8,746 nt of DNA from contig JBJTHI010000090.1 of NCBI GenBank assembly GCA_046094425.1, positions 1-8,746 of the forward strand, in the 5' to 3' direction. This document shows positions 1 through 6,040 of this stretch, piece after piece. The translations under genes and the position numbers were made by a program. Each line of letters opens with the position of its first letter. Position 1 is the stretch's first letter. Source of the DNA: JANPCX01 sp046094425 (GTDB taxonomy: Bacteria > Pseudomonadota > Gammaproteobacteria > Burkholderiales > Burkholderiaceae_C). Below the pieces are notes generated by a model that was not told the origin of the DNA, searched no databases, and saw only the letters and a program-made list of their open reading frames with translations.

Positions 1-115
1 TGGCATCCACGCCATGGTCCGCTGCCCACGCCGAAATGCTTTTGCCGGACTGCCTCCACCGCTGAACCACTTCCAGTTGTCGCCTAATCTTCTCCTGCCT
101 CTGCACCGTTTCCAT
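1..115 (-). CDS. tnpA: IS66 family accessory protein TnpA (OrfA-like), N-terminal fragment
   Basis: Thirty-eight codons are visible, from the ATG at 115-113 to the window edge; the gene continues beyond position 1. The protein starts METVQRQEKIRRQLEVVQRW and continues with RQSGKSISAWAADHGV. The pattern of a basic helix, then W-x-x-SG-x-S, then a second W and a G-V turn, resembles the helix-turn-helix start of the small IS66 TnpA/OrfA proteins, which are needed for transposition alongside TnpB and the DDE transposase TnpC. A GAGGG stretch about 8 bases upstream of the ATG could be the ribosome binding site; two in-frame GTG codons just upstream are alternative starts. The call rests on this short piece together with the adjacent IS66-like tip. 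Confidence 0.62.
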   Translation of the reverse strand, partial: METVQRQEKIRRQLEVVQRWRQSGKSISAWAADHGVDA

Positions 116-181
116 TCGCACCACCCTCGCTTTTGTCAAAATAGCAACCTTCTCAGGCTTCTGACGGCTCGCATAGGGTGT

Positions 182-199
182 GGTTCACCGCGCGCTTAC
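182..199 (-). repeat. Terminal inverted repeat of the IS66-family element
   Basis: On the minus strand this reads GTAAGCGCGCGGTGAACC. GTAAGCG is the characteristic outer tip of IS66-family inverted repeats. The partner repeat is outside the window, so the true length of the repeat cannot be fixed; 18 bases is the minimum that looks element-like. Confidence 0.65.
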
Positions 200-207
200 G
201 GTGGGCT
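200..207. repeat. Candidate 8-bp target site duplication (one copy)
   Basis: IS66-family elements generate 8-bp direct duplications. If the element ends at 199, the flanking copy would be GGTGGGCT. The second copy would be on the far side of the element, outside the window, so this is a prediction from the family rule rather than an observed repeat. Confidence 0.4.
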
Positions 208-382
208 CTTTCTTCTTGTGCTCTCGGGCTGGCTCTTCACCGTGCTGTCCTTCGTGGTCTCGGGGGACGACCGCTGGGGTGAGTTGGGGCACAAGCTGCG
301 CCGCTACTGCTACCTGCTGGGTTTGCTCTGGTTCAACACCGAGGTGTGGGGCCGGGTGGTGTTGACGCTGGTGCGCTGGTAG
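200..382 (+). pseudogene. C-terminal fragment of an unrecognised membrane protein, cut by IS66
   Basis: The frame ending at the TAG at 380-382 reads as believable protein only from 200: 60 residues including GGLFLLVLSGWLFTVLSFVV, a DDRWGELGHKLRRY linker and a second hydrophobic stretch (CYLLGLLWFNTEVWGRVVL). It therefore looks like two membrane-spanning segments joined by a short charged loop, at the end of an integral membrane protein. GC is high at third codon positions, as in neighbouring genes. The frame stays open to the left as far as 14, but that part is IS DNA and its translation (rich in P, H and R) looks non-native. I do not recognise the family. The gene faces mpl and ends 12 bases from its stop. 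It is probably inactivated by the insertion, unless the essential part lies on the other side and tolerates losing this tail. Confidence 0.6.
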
Positions 383-394
383 CGCTACTGCATC

Positions 395-1762
395 TCAAGC
401 CCGGTCAGCCAGCACCTTCATCAACTTGGCGTGAATGCCGCCAAAACTGCCATTGCTCATGCACAGCACATGGTCGCCCGCTTGGGCTTGCGCGGCCACG
501 GCTTGCACCACCGCGTTGAGGTCGTCCAGGGTTTGTGCGTTGCGACCCAAAGGGGCCAATGCCTGCGCCGCGTTCCACGCCAACCCCGCGCTGTGGCAAA
601 TGGAAAAGTTCGCTTCTTCGAGAGCCCAGGGCAACATGGCTTTCATGGCCCCCACTTTCATGGTGTTGGAGCGGGGCTCGAACACGGCGATGATGCGCTG
701 CTCGCCCACCTTGCGCCGCAGGCCGTTGATGGTGGTGCGCATGGCCGTGGGGTGGTGGGCAAAGTCGTCATACACCTTGATGCCCTTGACCTCGCCCACC
801 AACTCCAAACGTCTGCGCACATTTACAAACGATGACAGCGCCTGCGCGGCGGCCTCGGGTGCCACCCCCACATGTTCTGCGGCGGCTATGGCAGCCAGGG
901 CGTTGAGTTGGTTGTGCTCGCCCAGCAATCCCCATTCCACGCGGGCGATTTTCAGGCTACCGCGCAACACATCAAACGCATCGGGCTCGCCACGTGCGCG
1001 CAATTCACCTGGGGTTTCTTTGCGCGCGCCAAAACGCACCACGGGCGTCCAGCAGCCTTGGGCTAGCACGGTTTGCAAGTTTTCGTCGCGGCCATTCACC
1101 ACCAAACGGCCGCTGGCAGGAACCGTGCGCACCAGGTGATGGAACTGGCGTTCAATGGCGGCCAGGTCGTCAAAAATATCGGCGTGGTCGAACTCCAAAT
1201 TGTTCAGCACCACGGTGCGCGCACGGTAGTGCACGAATTTGCTGCGTTTGTCGAAAAAAGCGGTGTCGTATTCGTCGGCTTCAATCACAAAAGGCGCGTT
1301 TGGCCGTGTTTCGCCCAAACGCGCTGACACGCCGAAGTTCAAGGGCACGCCGCCCACCAAGAAGCCGGGCTTGAGTCCGGCTTGTTCCAGTATCCAAGCC
1401 AACATCGACGTGGTGCTGGTTTTGCCGTGGGTGCCTGCTACGGCCAACACATGGCGGCCTTGCAGCACATGTGCCTCCAACCACTGCGGCCCGCTGGTAT
1501 AGGGCAAACCGGCGTCCAAAATGGCTTCCATCAGCTCGTTGCCACGGCTGACCACATTGCCCACCACGAAGACATCGGGCTTGAGGCTCAGTTGTTCTTT
1601 TCCATAGCCTTCAATCAATTCAATGCCCAGGGCGCGCAATTGGTCGCTCATGGGGGGGTAAACGCCGGCGTCGCAGCCGGTGACGGTATGCCCTGCCTCT
1701 CGCGCCAGCGCGGCCAAGCCGCCCATGAAGGTGCCGCAAATACCGAGGATGTGGATGTGCAT
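395..1762 (-). CDS. mpl: UDP-N-acetylmuramate:L-alanyl-gamma-D-glutamyl-meso-diaminopimelate ligase
   Basis: Mpl is the cytoplasmic murein-recycling ligase that joins recovered L-Ala-gamma-D-Glu-meso-DAP tripeptide to UDP-MurNAc using ATP, bypassing the MurC, MurD and MurE steps. The 455-residue product has the normal length for the family and the full Mur ligase layout: N-terminal Rossmann domain (HIHILGICGTFMGGLA at the start), the ATP P-loop GTHGKTSTT near residues 110-118, an EADEYDTAFFDKRSKF segment near 162-177, LEFDHADIF near 189-197, GEHNQLNALAA near 281, DDFAHHPTA near 332-340 and FEPRSNTMK near 361. The frame can be extended to a TTG at 1780, which overlaps the hemL stop as TTGA, but the ATG at 1762 is preferred because family members begin directly with M-H-I-H-I-L-G. 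No clear ribosome binding site is visible. The gap to hemL is 14 bases, so it is the last gene of a thiD-like, hemL, mpl transcript. Confidence 0.93.
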   Translation of the reverse strand: MHIHILGICGTFMGGLAALAREAGHTVTGCDAGVYPPMSDQLRALGIELIEGYGKEQLSLKPDVFVVGNVVSRGNELMEAILDAGLPYTSGPQWLEAHVLQGRHVLAVAGTHGKTSTTSMLAWILEQAGLKPGFLVGGVPLNFGVSARLGETRPNAPFVIEADEYDTAFFDKRSKFVHYRARTVVLNNLEFDHADIFDDLAAIERQFHHLVRTVPASGRLVVNGRDENLQTVLAQGCWTPVVRFGARKETPGELRARGEPDAFDVLRGSLKIARVEWGLLGEHNQLNALAAIAAAEHVGVAPEAAAQALSSFVNVRRRLELVGEVKGIKVYDDFAHHPTAMRTTINGLRRKVGEQRIIAVFEPRSNTMKVGAMKAMLPWALEEANFSICHSAGLAWNAAQALAPLGRNAQTLDDLNAVVQAVAAQAQAGDHVLCMSNGSFGGIHAKLMKVLADRA

Positions 1763-1776
1763 GGTTGGGAATGAGT

Positions 1777-3069
1777 TCAATCTTGCAGGGCTTGGCGCGC
1801 TGCTGCAATGGTCTGTTCGATGTCTGCTTTGCTGTGGGCGCTGCTGACAAACCCGGCTTCGTACAAGGCCGGTGCCAAATAAACGCCGCGCTCCAGCATG
1901 CCGTGGAAAAAGCGGTTGAAGGCTTCTTTGTCGGTCGCCATGACTTCGGTGTAGTTCTGGGCCATTTGCGAGGCAAAGAAAAACCCAAACATGCCGCCTT
2001 CACAGTCGCCCACCAAAGGCACGCCTGCGTCCCGGGCGGCGGCCAACAAGCCATCCACCAAACTACGGGTGCGTTCACTGAGTTGTTCAAAAAAGCCCGG
2101 TCGCTGAATTTCCCGCAATGTGGCTAAACCGCAGGCCGTGGCGACGGGGTTGCCCGACAGGGTGCCCGCTTGGTAAACCGGCCCCAGCGGTGCCAGTTGT
2201 TCCATCACCGCACGTGGGCCACCAAACGCCGCCAGCGGCATACCGCCGCCAATGACTTTGCCAAACACGCTCATGTCGGGCGCAAACCCAGGAATCAAAT
2301 TTGCGTAAACGCTTTGGGCACCGCCCAAGGCCACGCGAAAGCCCGTCATCACTTCGTCAAACACCAACACCGCACCGTGCTGGCTGCACAGTTCACGCAG
2401 GCGGCGCATGAAGGGCACCGTAGCACGCACGAAATTCATATTGCCGCAGATGGGTTCGATCATCACGCAGGCTATTTTTTTACCGTGCTCGTTGAAGGCC
2501 AACTCCAGCGCATCGAGTTGGTTGTAGGGCAGCACCAGAGTGTGTTGCACCACCTCGGGCGGTACGCCAGCGCTGGTGGCGTGGCCAAAAGTGGCTAGGC
2601 CCGAACCGGCTTTCACGAGCAAGGCATCGGCGTGGCCGTGGTAGCAGCCTTCAAATTTCACAATCAAGCTGCGGCCTGTGGCGCCGCGTGCCAGGCGCAA
2701 AGCACTCATGGCCGCTTCGGTGCCTGAACTCACCAAACGCACTTGCTCCATGCTGGGCACCAGCTTGAGGAGTTCTTCCGCAAGTTCCACTTCGCGCTCG
2801 GTGGGCGCACCGTAGGACAGGCCTTCATTGACCGCCTCATGCACGGCCGCCAACACCGCCGGGTGGCTGTGGCCGAGGATCATCGGGCCCCACGAGCCGA
2901 TGTAGTCGATGTACTGCTGGCCTTCAGCGTCAAACAGATAGGCACCTTGTGCGCGGGCAATGAAGCGGGGCGTTCCGCCGACCGCACGAAAGGCACGCAC
3001 GGGCGAATTCACGCCGCCGGGAATGACCAGCTTGGCACGGTCGAATAGTTCAGCGTTGGTGGAGCTCAC
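1777..3069 (-). CDS. hemL: Glutamate-1-semialdehyde 2,1-aminomutase
   Basis: HemL is a PLP enzyme that converts glutamate-1-semialdehyde into 5-aminolevulinate, the second committed step of the C5 route to haem and other tetrapyrroles, following HemA. The product has 430 residues, the usual length. Visible class-III aminotransferase features are the N-terminal IPGGVNSPVRAF segment (16-27), SSGTEAAMSA at 114-123 (cofactor phosphate binding), GCYHGHAD at 141-148, FDEVMTGFR at 237-245 (Asp contacting the PLP ring nitrogen) and the Schiff-base lysine K271 in FGKVIGGGMPLAAFGG. The start is GTG; no ATG lies upstream in a position matching the family start, and no strong Shine-Dalgarno sequence is present. 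It sits 66 bases after the thiD-like gene and 14 bases before mpl, all in the same orientation. Confidence 0.95.
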   Translation of the reverse strand: MSSTNAELFDRAKLVIPGGVNSPVRAFRAVGGTPRFIARAQGAYLFDAEGQQYIDYIGSWGPMILGHSHPAVLAAVHEAVNEGLSYGAPTEREVELAEELLKLVPSMEQVRLVSSGTEAAMSALRLARGATGRSLIVKFEGCYHGHADALLVKAGSGLATFGHATSAGVPPEVVQHTLVLPYNQLDALELAFNEHGKKIACVMIEPICGNMNFVRATVPFMRRLRELCSQHGAVLVFDEVMTGFRVALGGAQSVYANLIPGFAPDMSVFGKVIGGGMPLAAFGGPRAVMEQLAPLGPVYQAGTLSGNPVATACGLATLREIQRPGFFEQLSERTRSLVDGLLAAARDAGVPLVGDCEGGMFGFFFASQMAQNYTEVMATDKEAFNRFFHGMLERGVYLAPALYEAGFVSSAHSKADIEQTIAAARQALQD

Positions 3070-3098
3070 GTTGTTCAGGGTTTGATCTATAGAGGAGA

Positions 3099-3117
3099 GC
3101 CCCAGAGTTCAGGGGGC
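3099..3117 (-). other. Short GC-rich hairpin in the leader of hemL
   Basis: GCCCC at 3099-3103 pairs with GGGGC at 3113-3117 around a 9-base loop, in the 66-base gap between the thiD-like stop and the hemL GTG. There is no T-run after it on the minus strand, so it is not a convincing intrinsic terminator. It may be chance or may modulate readthrough from the gene upstream. Confidence 0.25.
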
Positions 3118-3135
3118 AAGAAACTCGGCAAGTGT

Positions 3136-4077
3136 TCAGTGGACTTGACGAGGCGGTGTGCCTGGAGTAGTCGGCTCGGCCAAGTCCAACCCTTCCTCGC
3201 CTTCTTCGCCGGGCGGCAAGGCCCAGAAGAAACGGTCAGGAATGACGTTGCCCATGCCGGGGCGAAAGCCCGCGTCCAGGGCCTGATCTAAGAAAGCCAG
3301 GCTTTCGCCGACGGCGGCGGGAAGGTCCGCCCCTGCCGCCAGCAAGGCGGCCAACGCAGCCGAGACGGTGTCACCTGCGCCGATGAAACTCACATCAAAG
3401 CGCTCGAATTTTTCGCCGGTGATGGCGCCTTGGGCGGACGCCAGCACGTTGTCTAGGTTTTGATCTGGCATCGGCACACTGGTGACCAGCACATAACCGG
3501 TGCCATGTTCGGCAGCAGCCACCGCCAGCTCGCGTGGCGAGGCGGGGCGGTCGGCCTCCCAGTCGGGCAGCAAGAAGTCGCTCAGGGTTTGGTGGCTGCC
3601 CACCAGCACCTCGGCCTGGGGAAGCACCAGTTCCCGAAAGGCTTCCAAATAGGCTTGTTGTGCCTCTTCTTCCAACCAGGACAGCGGCGGCATATAGGCC
3701 ACCAGGGGCACCTCGGGGTAGTCGGACAAAATTTCGGCCACGGCACTCACGCCCTCGGCCGAGCCTAAAAAGCCTACCTTCCAGCCCGAAATGGTGATGT
3801 CCTCCAGCACGCTGCGGGCTTGTTCGGCCACCACATCGGCGTCGATCACATGGTGATCAAAGACTTCTGCGGTGTCGCGCATGACCACGGCGGTGATCAC
3901 GGGCAAGGTGTGCGCGCCCATGGCAGCCACGGTGGCGATGTCGCCCGCCAAGCCACCTGCGCCTGTGGGATCGCTGGCGTTGAACACCATCACACAACCG
4001 GGTGCACTACCAGCCGCTTCTTGCATCGCTGGGTCATCGGTTGCTGTGGATGGGCTGGCGGGGGGGGCAGATTTCAT
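3136..4077 (-). CDS. thiD: Divergent ThiD-like (hydroxymethylpyrimidine/phosphomethylpyrimidine) kinase, ribokinase fold
   Basis: The 313-residue protein follows the ThiD architecture. There is an early nucleotide/substrate loop NASDPTGAGGLAGD (33-46) where classic ThiD has A-G-S/T-D-x-S-G-G-A-G-I-Q-A-D. VITAVVMRDT (60-69) stands in for V-I-T-A-L-V-A-Q-N-T, GWKVGFLGS (98-106) for T-K-I-G-M-L, and GMGNVIPDRFF (274-284) near the end. Classic ThiD phosphorylates HMP and HMP-P for thiamine synthesis. Here key segments differ: the phosphate-site motif is GAGDTVSAALAAL (233-245) where ThiD has G-T-G-C-T-L-S-A-A, and LVGSHQTL (158-165) takes the place of the T-P-N-x-x-E-A motif. The N-terminus (about 27 residues) and C-terminus (about 25 residues, acidic then proline-rich) are extra tails. 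A run of eight C on the coding strand lies in codons 4-6. The ATG at 4077 is used; an internal ATG at 4026 is possible. Fold confident, substrate not. Confidence 0.75.
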   Translation of the reverse strand: MKSAPPASPSTATDDPAMQEAAGSAPGCVMVFNASDPTGAGGLAGDIATVAAMGAHTLPVITAVVMRDTAEVFDHHVIDADVVAEQARSVLEDITISGWKVGFLGSAEGVSAVAEILSDYPEVPLVAYMPPLSWLEEEAQQAYLEAFRELVLPQAEVLVGSHQTLSDFLLPDWEADRPASPRELAVAAAEHGTGYVLVTSVPMPDQNLDNVLASAQGAITGEKFERFDVSFIGAGDTVSAALAALLAAGADLPAAVGESLAFLDQALDAGFRPGMGNVIPDRFFWALPPGEEGEEGLDLAEPTTPGTPPRQVH

Positions 4078-4112
4078 TCAGGCTCGTGCTCGAAGGATCA
4101 ACGGTGGATCAA

Positions 4113-4140
4113 AAAATAATGCGCACAACATCCGTGCCAA
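4113..4140 (-). promoter_or_regulatory. Candidate sigma-70 promoter for the thiD-like, hemL, mpl genes
   Basis: On the minus strand TTGGCA (4140-4135; five of six to TTGACA) is followed after 16 bases by TATTTT (4118-4113; four of six to TATAAT). Transcription would begin around 4105, about 28 bases before the ATG at 4077. It is the best match seen on this strand, but the -10 is weak. Confidence 0.35.
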
Positions 4141-4144
4141 ACTT

Positions 4145-4217
4145 CTACAAAGGCGTGAGGAATGTTGCGTATGTGCCTACAAACTCTTGGCTTTTTGCTG
4201 CAGGGCGTCGCTACAAT
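4145..4217 (+). repeat. Three CTACAA direct repeats about three helical turns apart
   Basis: CTACAAA occurs at 4145-4151 and 4177-4183, and CTACAAT at 4211-4217. Start-to-start distances are 32 and 34 bases, close to three turns of DNA each. The last copy overlaps the candidate -10 of the rubredoxin promoter and has an inverted partner at 4226-4232. The arrangement could be a set of operator half-sites for one regulator of this divergent region; the motif is short, so chance is possible. Confidence 0.3.
4187..4217 (+). promoter_or_regulatory. Candidate sigma-70 promoter for rubredoxin
   Basis: TACAAT at 4212-4217 is a five-of-six match to the -10 consensus. Upstream, TTGGCT at 4187-4192 matches the -35 at four of six positions, with a rather long spacer of 19 bases. 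Transcription would start near 4224, giving a leader of about 28 bases before the GTG at 4252. It might also serve pilG downstream, since no strong promoter is evident in 4426-4517. Confidence 0.45.
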
Positions 4218-4232
4218 CTGAATCCATTGTAG
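4211..4232. promoter_or_regulatory. Inverted repeat CTACAAT-N8-ATTGTAG over the rubredoxin start site
   Basis: The two 7-base arms (4211-4217 and 4226-4232) are perfect complements separated by 8 bases, a typical geometry for a dimeric repressor site. It covers the candidate -10 and the predicted start point, where a bound protein would block transcription. No regulator gene is encoded in the window. Confidence 0.35.
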
Positions 4233-4251
4233 TGAACCCAAGAAAAATCAC

Positions 4252-4425
4252 GTGACTGAACCGCGTACCTGGATGTGTTTAATTTGCGGCTGGATATACG
4301 ACGAAGCCGCCGGTGACCCCGAACATGGCATAGCAGCAGGCACTCCCTGGGAGGCTGTCCCCATGAATTGGACTTGCCCAGAGTGTGGTGCACGAAAAGA
4401 AGACTTTGAGATGGTGGCGCTCTGA
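4252..4425 (+). CDS. Rubredoxin
   Basis: This small one-iron electron carrier has 57 residues. The iron ligands form the classic pair of knuckles C-x-x-C-G at C9/C12 (MCLICGWIYDEAAGDP) and C42/C45 (WTCPECGARKEDFEM). The tryptophan-rich core and the conserved PEHGIAAGT loop are present, so the domain is complete. The start is GTG at 4252; no ATG exists between the in-frame stop at 4219 and this point, and the next methionine (residue 8) lies immediately before the first iron ligand and would truncate the fold. No strong ribosome binding site is seen. Rubredoxins pass single electrons to oxygenases, reductases or oxidative-stress enzymes; the partner here is not evident. The gene is divergent from the thiD-like gene and lies 92 bases upstream of pilG in the same direction, so it could share its transcript. 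Confidence 0.95.
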   Translation: MTEPRTWMCLICGWIYDEAAGDPEHGIAAGTPWEAVPMNWTCPECGARKEDFEMVAL

Positions 4426-4517
4426 TATGAGTCATTCACCTCAAGAGGCACGGTAAACGGAGCGGCTGTGAGCACACACTCGTTACATTTCACAATCATT
4501 GAGAGGGGCGTTCGGTG

Positions 4518-4928
4518 ATGGTTGCAAGCCAAGCGAGTGCGAGCCCTGCTGGTGCCTCTGCCGTCAAGGTGCTGGTGATTGACGACAGCAATACCATTCG
4601 GCGTAGTGCCGAGATTTTTCTAAAACAAGGCGGATATGAGGTTTTACTTGCCGAAGACGGTTTTGATGCCCTGTCTAAAGTCAACGACCACCAGCCTGAT
4701 TTAATCTTTTGCGATATTTTGATGCCGCGACTGGATGGTTATCAAACCTGCGCCATCATCAAAAGAAATGCGAAATTTGCCGAAGTACCCGTCATCATGC
4801 TGTCGTCCAAAGACGGTTTGTTTGACAAAGCGCGGGGTCGGATGGTGGGGTCACAAGACTACCTGACCAAACCCTTTACCAAGGATCAACTGCTGGCGGC
4901 GGTAGAACGGCACCGTCGCGGTGCGTGA
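4518..4928 (+). CDS. pilG: Twitching motility response regulator PilG (CheY-like)
   Basis: This is a single-domain receiver of 136 residues with no DNA-binding output. The acidic pocket is VIDDSN (residues 20-25), the phospho-acceptor is D66 in FCDILMPRLDGY, the conserved Ser/Thr position lies in MLSSKDG (about 94-100), and the lysine is K118 in LTKPF. All residues needed for phosphorylation are present. In Pseudomonas, PilG is phosphorylated by ChpA and promotes pilus extension and cAMP signalling; the same role is inferred here. GTG at 4515 and ATG at 4518 are adjacent possible starts; the ATG is preferred because the GAGAGGGG purine tract at 4501-4508 is then well spaced (9 bases). The first ~15 residues are a low-complexity A/S-rich lead. 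It heads the pilG-pilH-pilI-pilJ-chpA cluster. Confidence 0.93.
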   Translation: MVASQASASPAGASAVKVLVIDDSNTIRRSAEIFLKQGGYEVLLAEDGFDALSKVNDHQPDLIFCDILMPRLDGYQTCAIIKRNAKFAEVPVIMLSSKDGLFDKARGRMVGSQDYLTKPFTKDQLLAAVERHRRGA

Positions 4929-4992
4929 ATGAAACGCTGAAATAACTGGCTGAGTGAGTGGTGCCCAAGGGGTGCCGGATGGAGATAACGAC

Positions 4993-5358
4993 ATGCCCGT
5001 GAAGAAAATTTTATTGGTTGATGATTCAAAAACCGAGCTGCACTATCTCAGCGATGTGCTGGGCAAGCTGGGGTTTTCTGTGCGCACCGCTGAAAACGGT
5101 GAAGACGCGATGCGTCGTCTGGGCGAAGAAAAACCCGACTTGATCCTGATGGACGTGGTGATGCCGGGCCAGAACGGCTTTCAACTCACGCGCGCCATCA
5201 CCCGTGACCCGAGGTTTGCCGACGTGCCCGTCATCATGTGCACGAGCAAGAATCAAGAAACCGATCGTGTGTGGGGCATGCGTCAAGGGGCCAGGGATTA
5301 CATCGTCAAACCCGTCGATCCAGACGAGCTGGTCGCCAAAATTCGTGCCTTTGGGTAA
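4993..5358 (+). CDS. pilH: Twitching motility response regulator PilH (CheY-like)
   Basis: A second single-domain receiver, 121 residues long. It has KKILLVDDSKTE at the start (acidic residues D10 and D11), the phospho-acceptor D53 in LILMDVVMPGQNGF, T84 in IMCTSKNQ and K106 in YIVKPVDPDEL. In the studied Pil-Chp systems PilH opposes or tunes PilG, favouring retraction or acting as a phosphate sink; that role is inferred from order and similarity. The start is the ATG at 4993, with a good ribosome binding site GGAGATAA 8 bases upstream. A longer frame to a GTG at 4954 is unlikely. It begins 64 bases after the pilG stop. The two receivers are clearly homologous but not recent copies. Confidence 0.92.
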   Translation: MPVKKILLVDDSKTELHYLSDVLGKLGFSVRTAENGEDAMRRLGEEKPDLILMDVVMPGQNGFQLTRAITRDPRFADVPVIMCTSKNQETDRVWGMRQGARDYIVKPVDPDELVAKIRAFG

Positions 5359-5437
5359 ACCTGACACCGTAATTGACGCAACCCCTTTGAACGCTCGCTT
5401 TTTTTGAATTTTCATCTTACAGCCGGATCCTCAGCTG

Positions 5438-5974
5438 ATGGCCAATAAGGAAGCACTGCGAGACCTGCAAAGCCGTTTGGCCGAGCGCCTCAAGTTGGCG
5501 CGAACGCAAGAGCGCGGGAAGTCCTGGCTGGCAGTTGAAGCAGCGGGCCGAGGCTTTTTGTTGCCGTTGAAGGATGCAGGAGAGATTTTTTCCTTCACCG
5601 GTGTATTGCCGGTTCCGCATTCATTGCCGTGGTTTTTGGGCGTGGCGAATTTGCGCGGACACTTGCACGGCGTGGTTGATTTGGCCCGTTTTTTAGGGGT
5701 GGATCCCGTTGGGAAGCACTCAGGAGAAGCGGCGCGGGAAACTTCCAGATTGGTGGCGTTCAACGCCGGGTTGGAAATCAACTGTGCCCTGTTGGTCGAG
5801 AAACTCGCGGGGCTGCGTAATTTGTCGCAGTTGCAGCCCGAGCACCATCAAACAAATGTAACGCTGCCGCCTTTTGTGGGGCAGCGTTTTCGTGACGCGG
5901 GTGGGCGTTTGTGGCAAGAGTTGAGTCTTTCTGCGCTGTCGGAAAACGAAGCATTTTTGAAAATCGTAGGCTAA
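5438..5974 (+). CDS. pilI: Twitching motility chemotaxis adaptor PilI (CheW-like)
   Basis: This cytoplasmic adaptor of 178 residues links the PilJ receptor to the ChpA kinase. A charged N-terminal helix (1-28) precedes a CheW-type beta-barrel domain (about 29-176). The diagnostic CheW signature is FLGVANLRGHLHGVVDLARF (67-86), and the closing segment ends with SLSALSENEAFLKIVG. The start ATG at 5438 has only a weak ribosome binding site, but the protein start matches the expected lead helix. The 79-base gap after pilH has a T7 run (5399-5405) without a proper stem before it, so no terminator is called. It is 66 bases upstream of pilJ. Confidence 0.9.
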   Translation: MANKEALRDLQSRLAERLKLARTQERGKSWLAVEAAGRGFLLPLKDAGEIFSFTGVLPVPHSLPWFLGVANLRGHLHGVVDLARFLGVDPVGKHSGEAARETSRLVAFNAGLEINCALLVEKLAGLRNLSQLQPEHHQTNVTLPPFVGQRFRDAGGRLWQELSLSALSENEAFLKIVG

Positions 5975-6040
5975 TCCATCTTGGTTAAGTAGTTTGGCCT
6001 GTTGTCTGTTTTGAGTGGCACGAGACCTGACGAGGGACAT

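Larger units (their letters stand above)
1..199 (-). mobile_element. Partial IS66-family insertion sequence (one end only)
   Basis: Read on the minus strand from 199, this segment begins GTAAGCGCGCGGTGAACC, which fits the GTAAGCG-type terminal inverted repeat of IS66-family elements. The start of a small IS66 accessory-type gene follows 84 bases further in, the usual layout at the left end of these elements. The rest of the element (remainder of tnpA, tnpB, the large tnpC transposase, the other end) lies outside the window. The boundary at 199/200 also matches a change of coding content: the plus-strand membrane protein reading frame only looks like real protein from about 200 onward. Ending inside a multicopy element is a typical assembly break. 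The family is assigned from the tip and the short protein start only. Confidence 0.72.

Noticed and set aside
134..139. Perfect TTGACA on the minus strand inside the IS end as a promoter
   Set aside because: No acceptable -10 element lies 16-18 bases downstream before the TnpA start, so it is not supported as a promoter.
14..382. A single 122-codon open frame from 14 to 382 as one intact membrane protein
   Set aside because: The part before 200 overlaps the IS66 tip and the minus-strand TnpA start, and translates into P/H/R-rich sequence unlike the hydrophobic second part; the continuous frame is accidental.
379..388. Ten-base palindrome GTAGCGCTAC across the membrane fragment stop codon
   Set aside because: It has no loop or T-run to act as a terminator, and a palindrome of this size is expected by chance in GC-rich DNA.
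2170..3048. Plus-strand open frames of 100-142 codons opposite hemL
   Set aside because: They are antisense shadows of hemL, rich in H and Q with no recognisable domain; the minus-strand frame shows full conserved motifs.
5399..5405. T7 run after pilH as an intrinsic terminator
   Set aside because: No stable GC-rich stem precedes the T-run, and pilI follows in the same direction in a conserved cluster.
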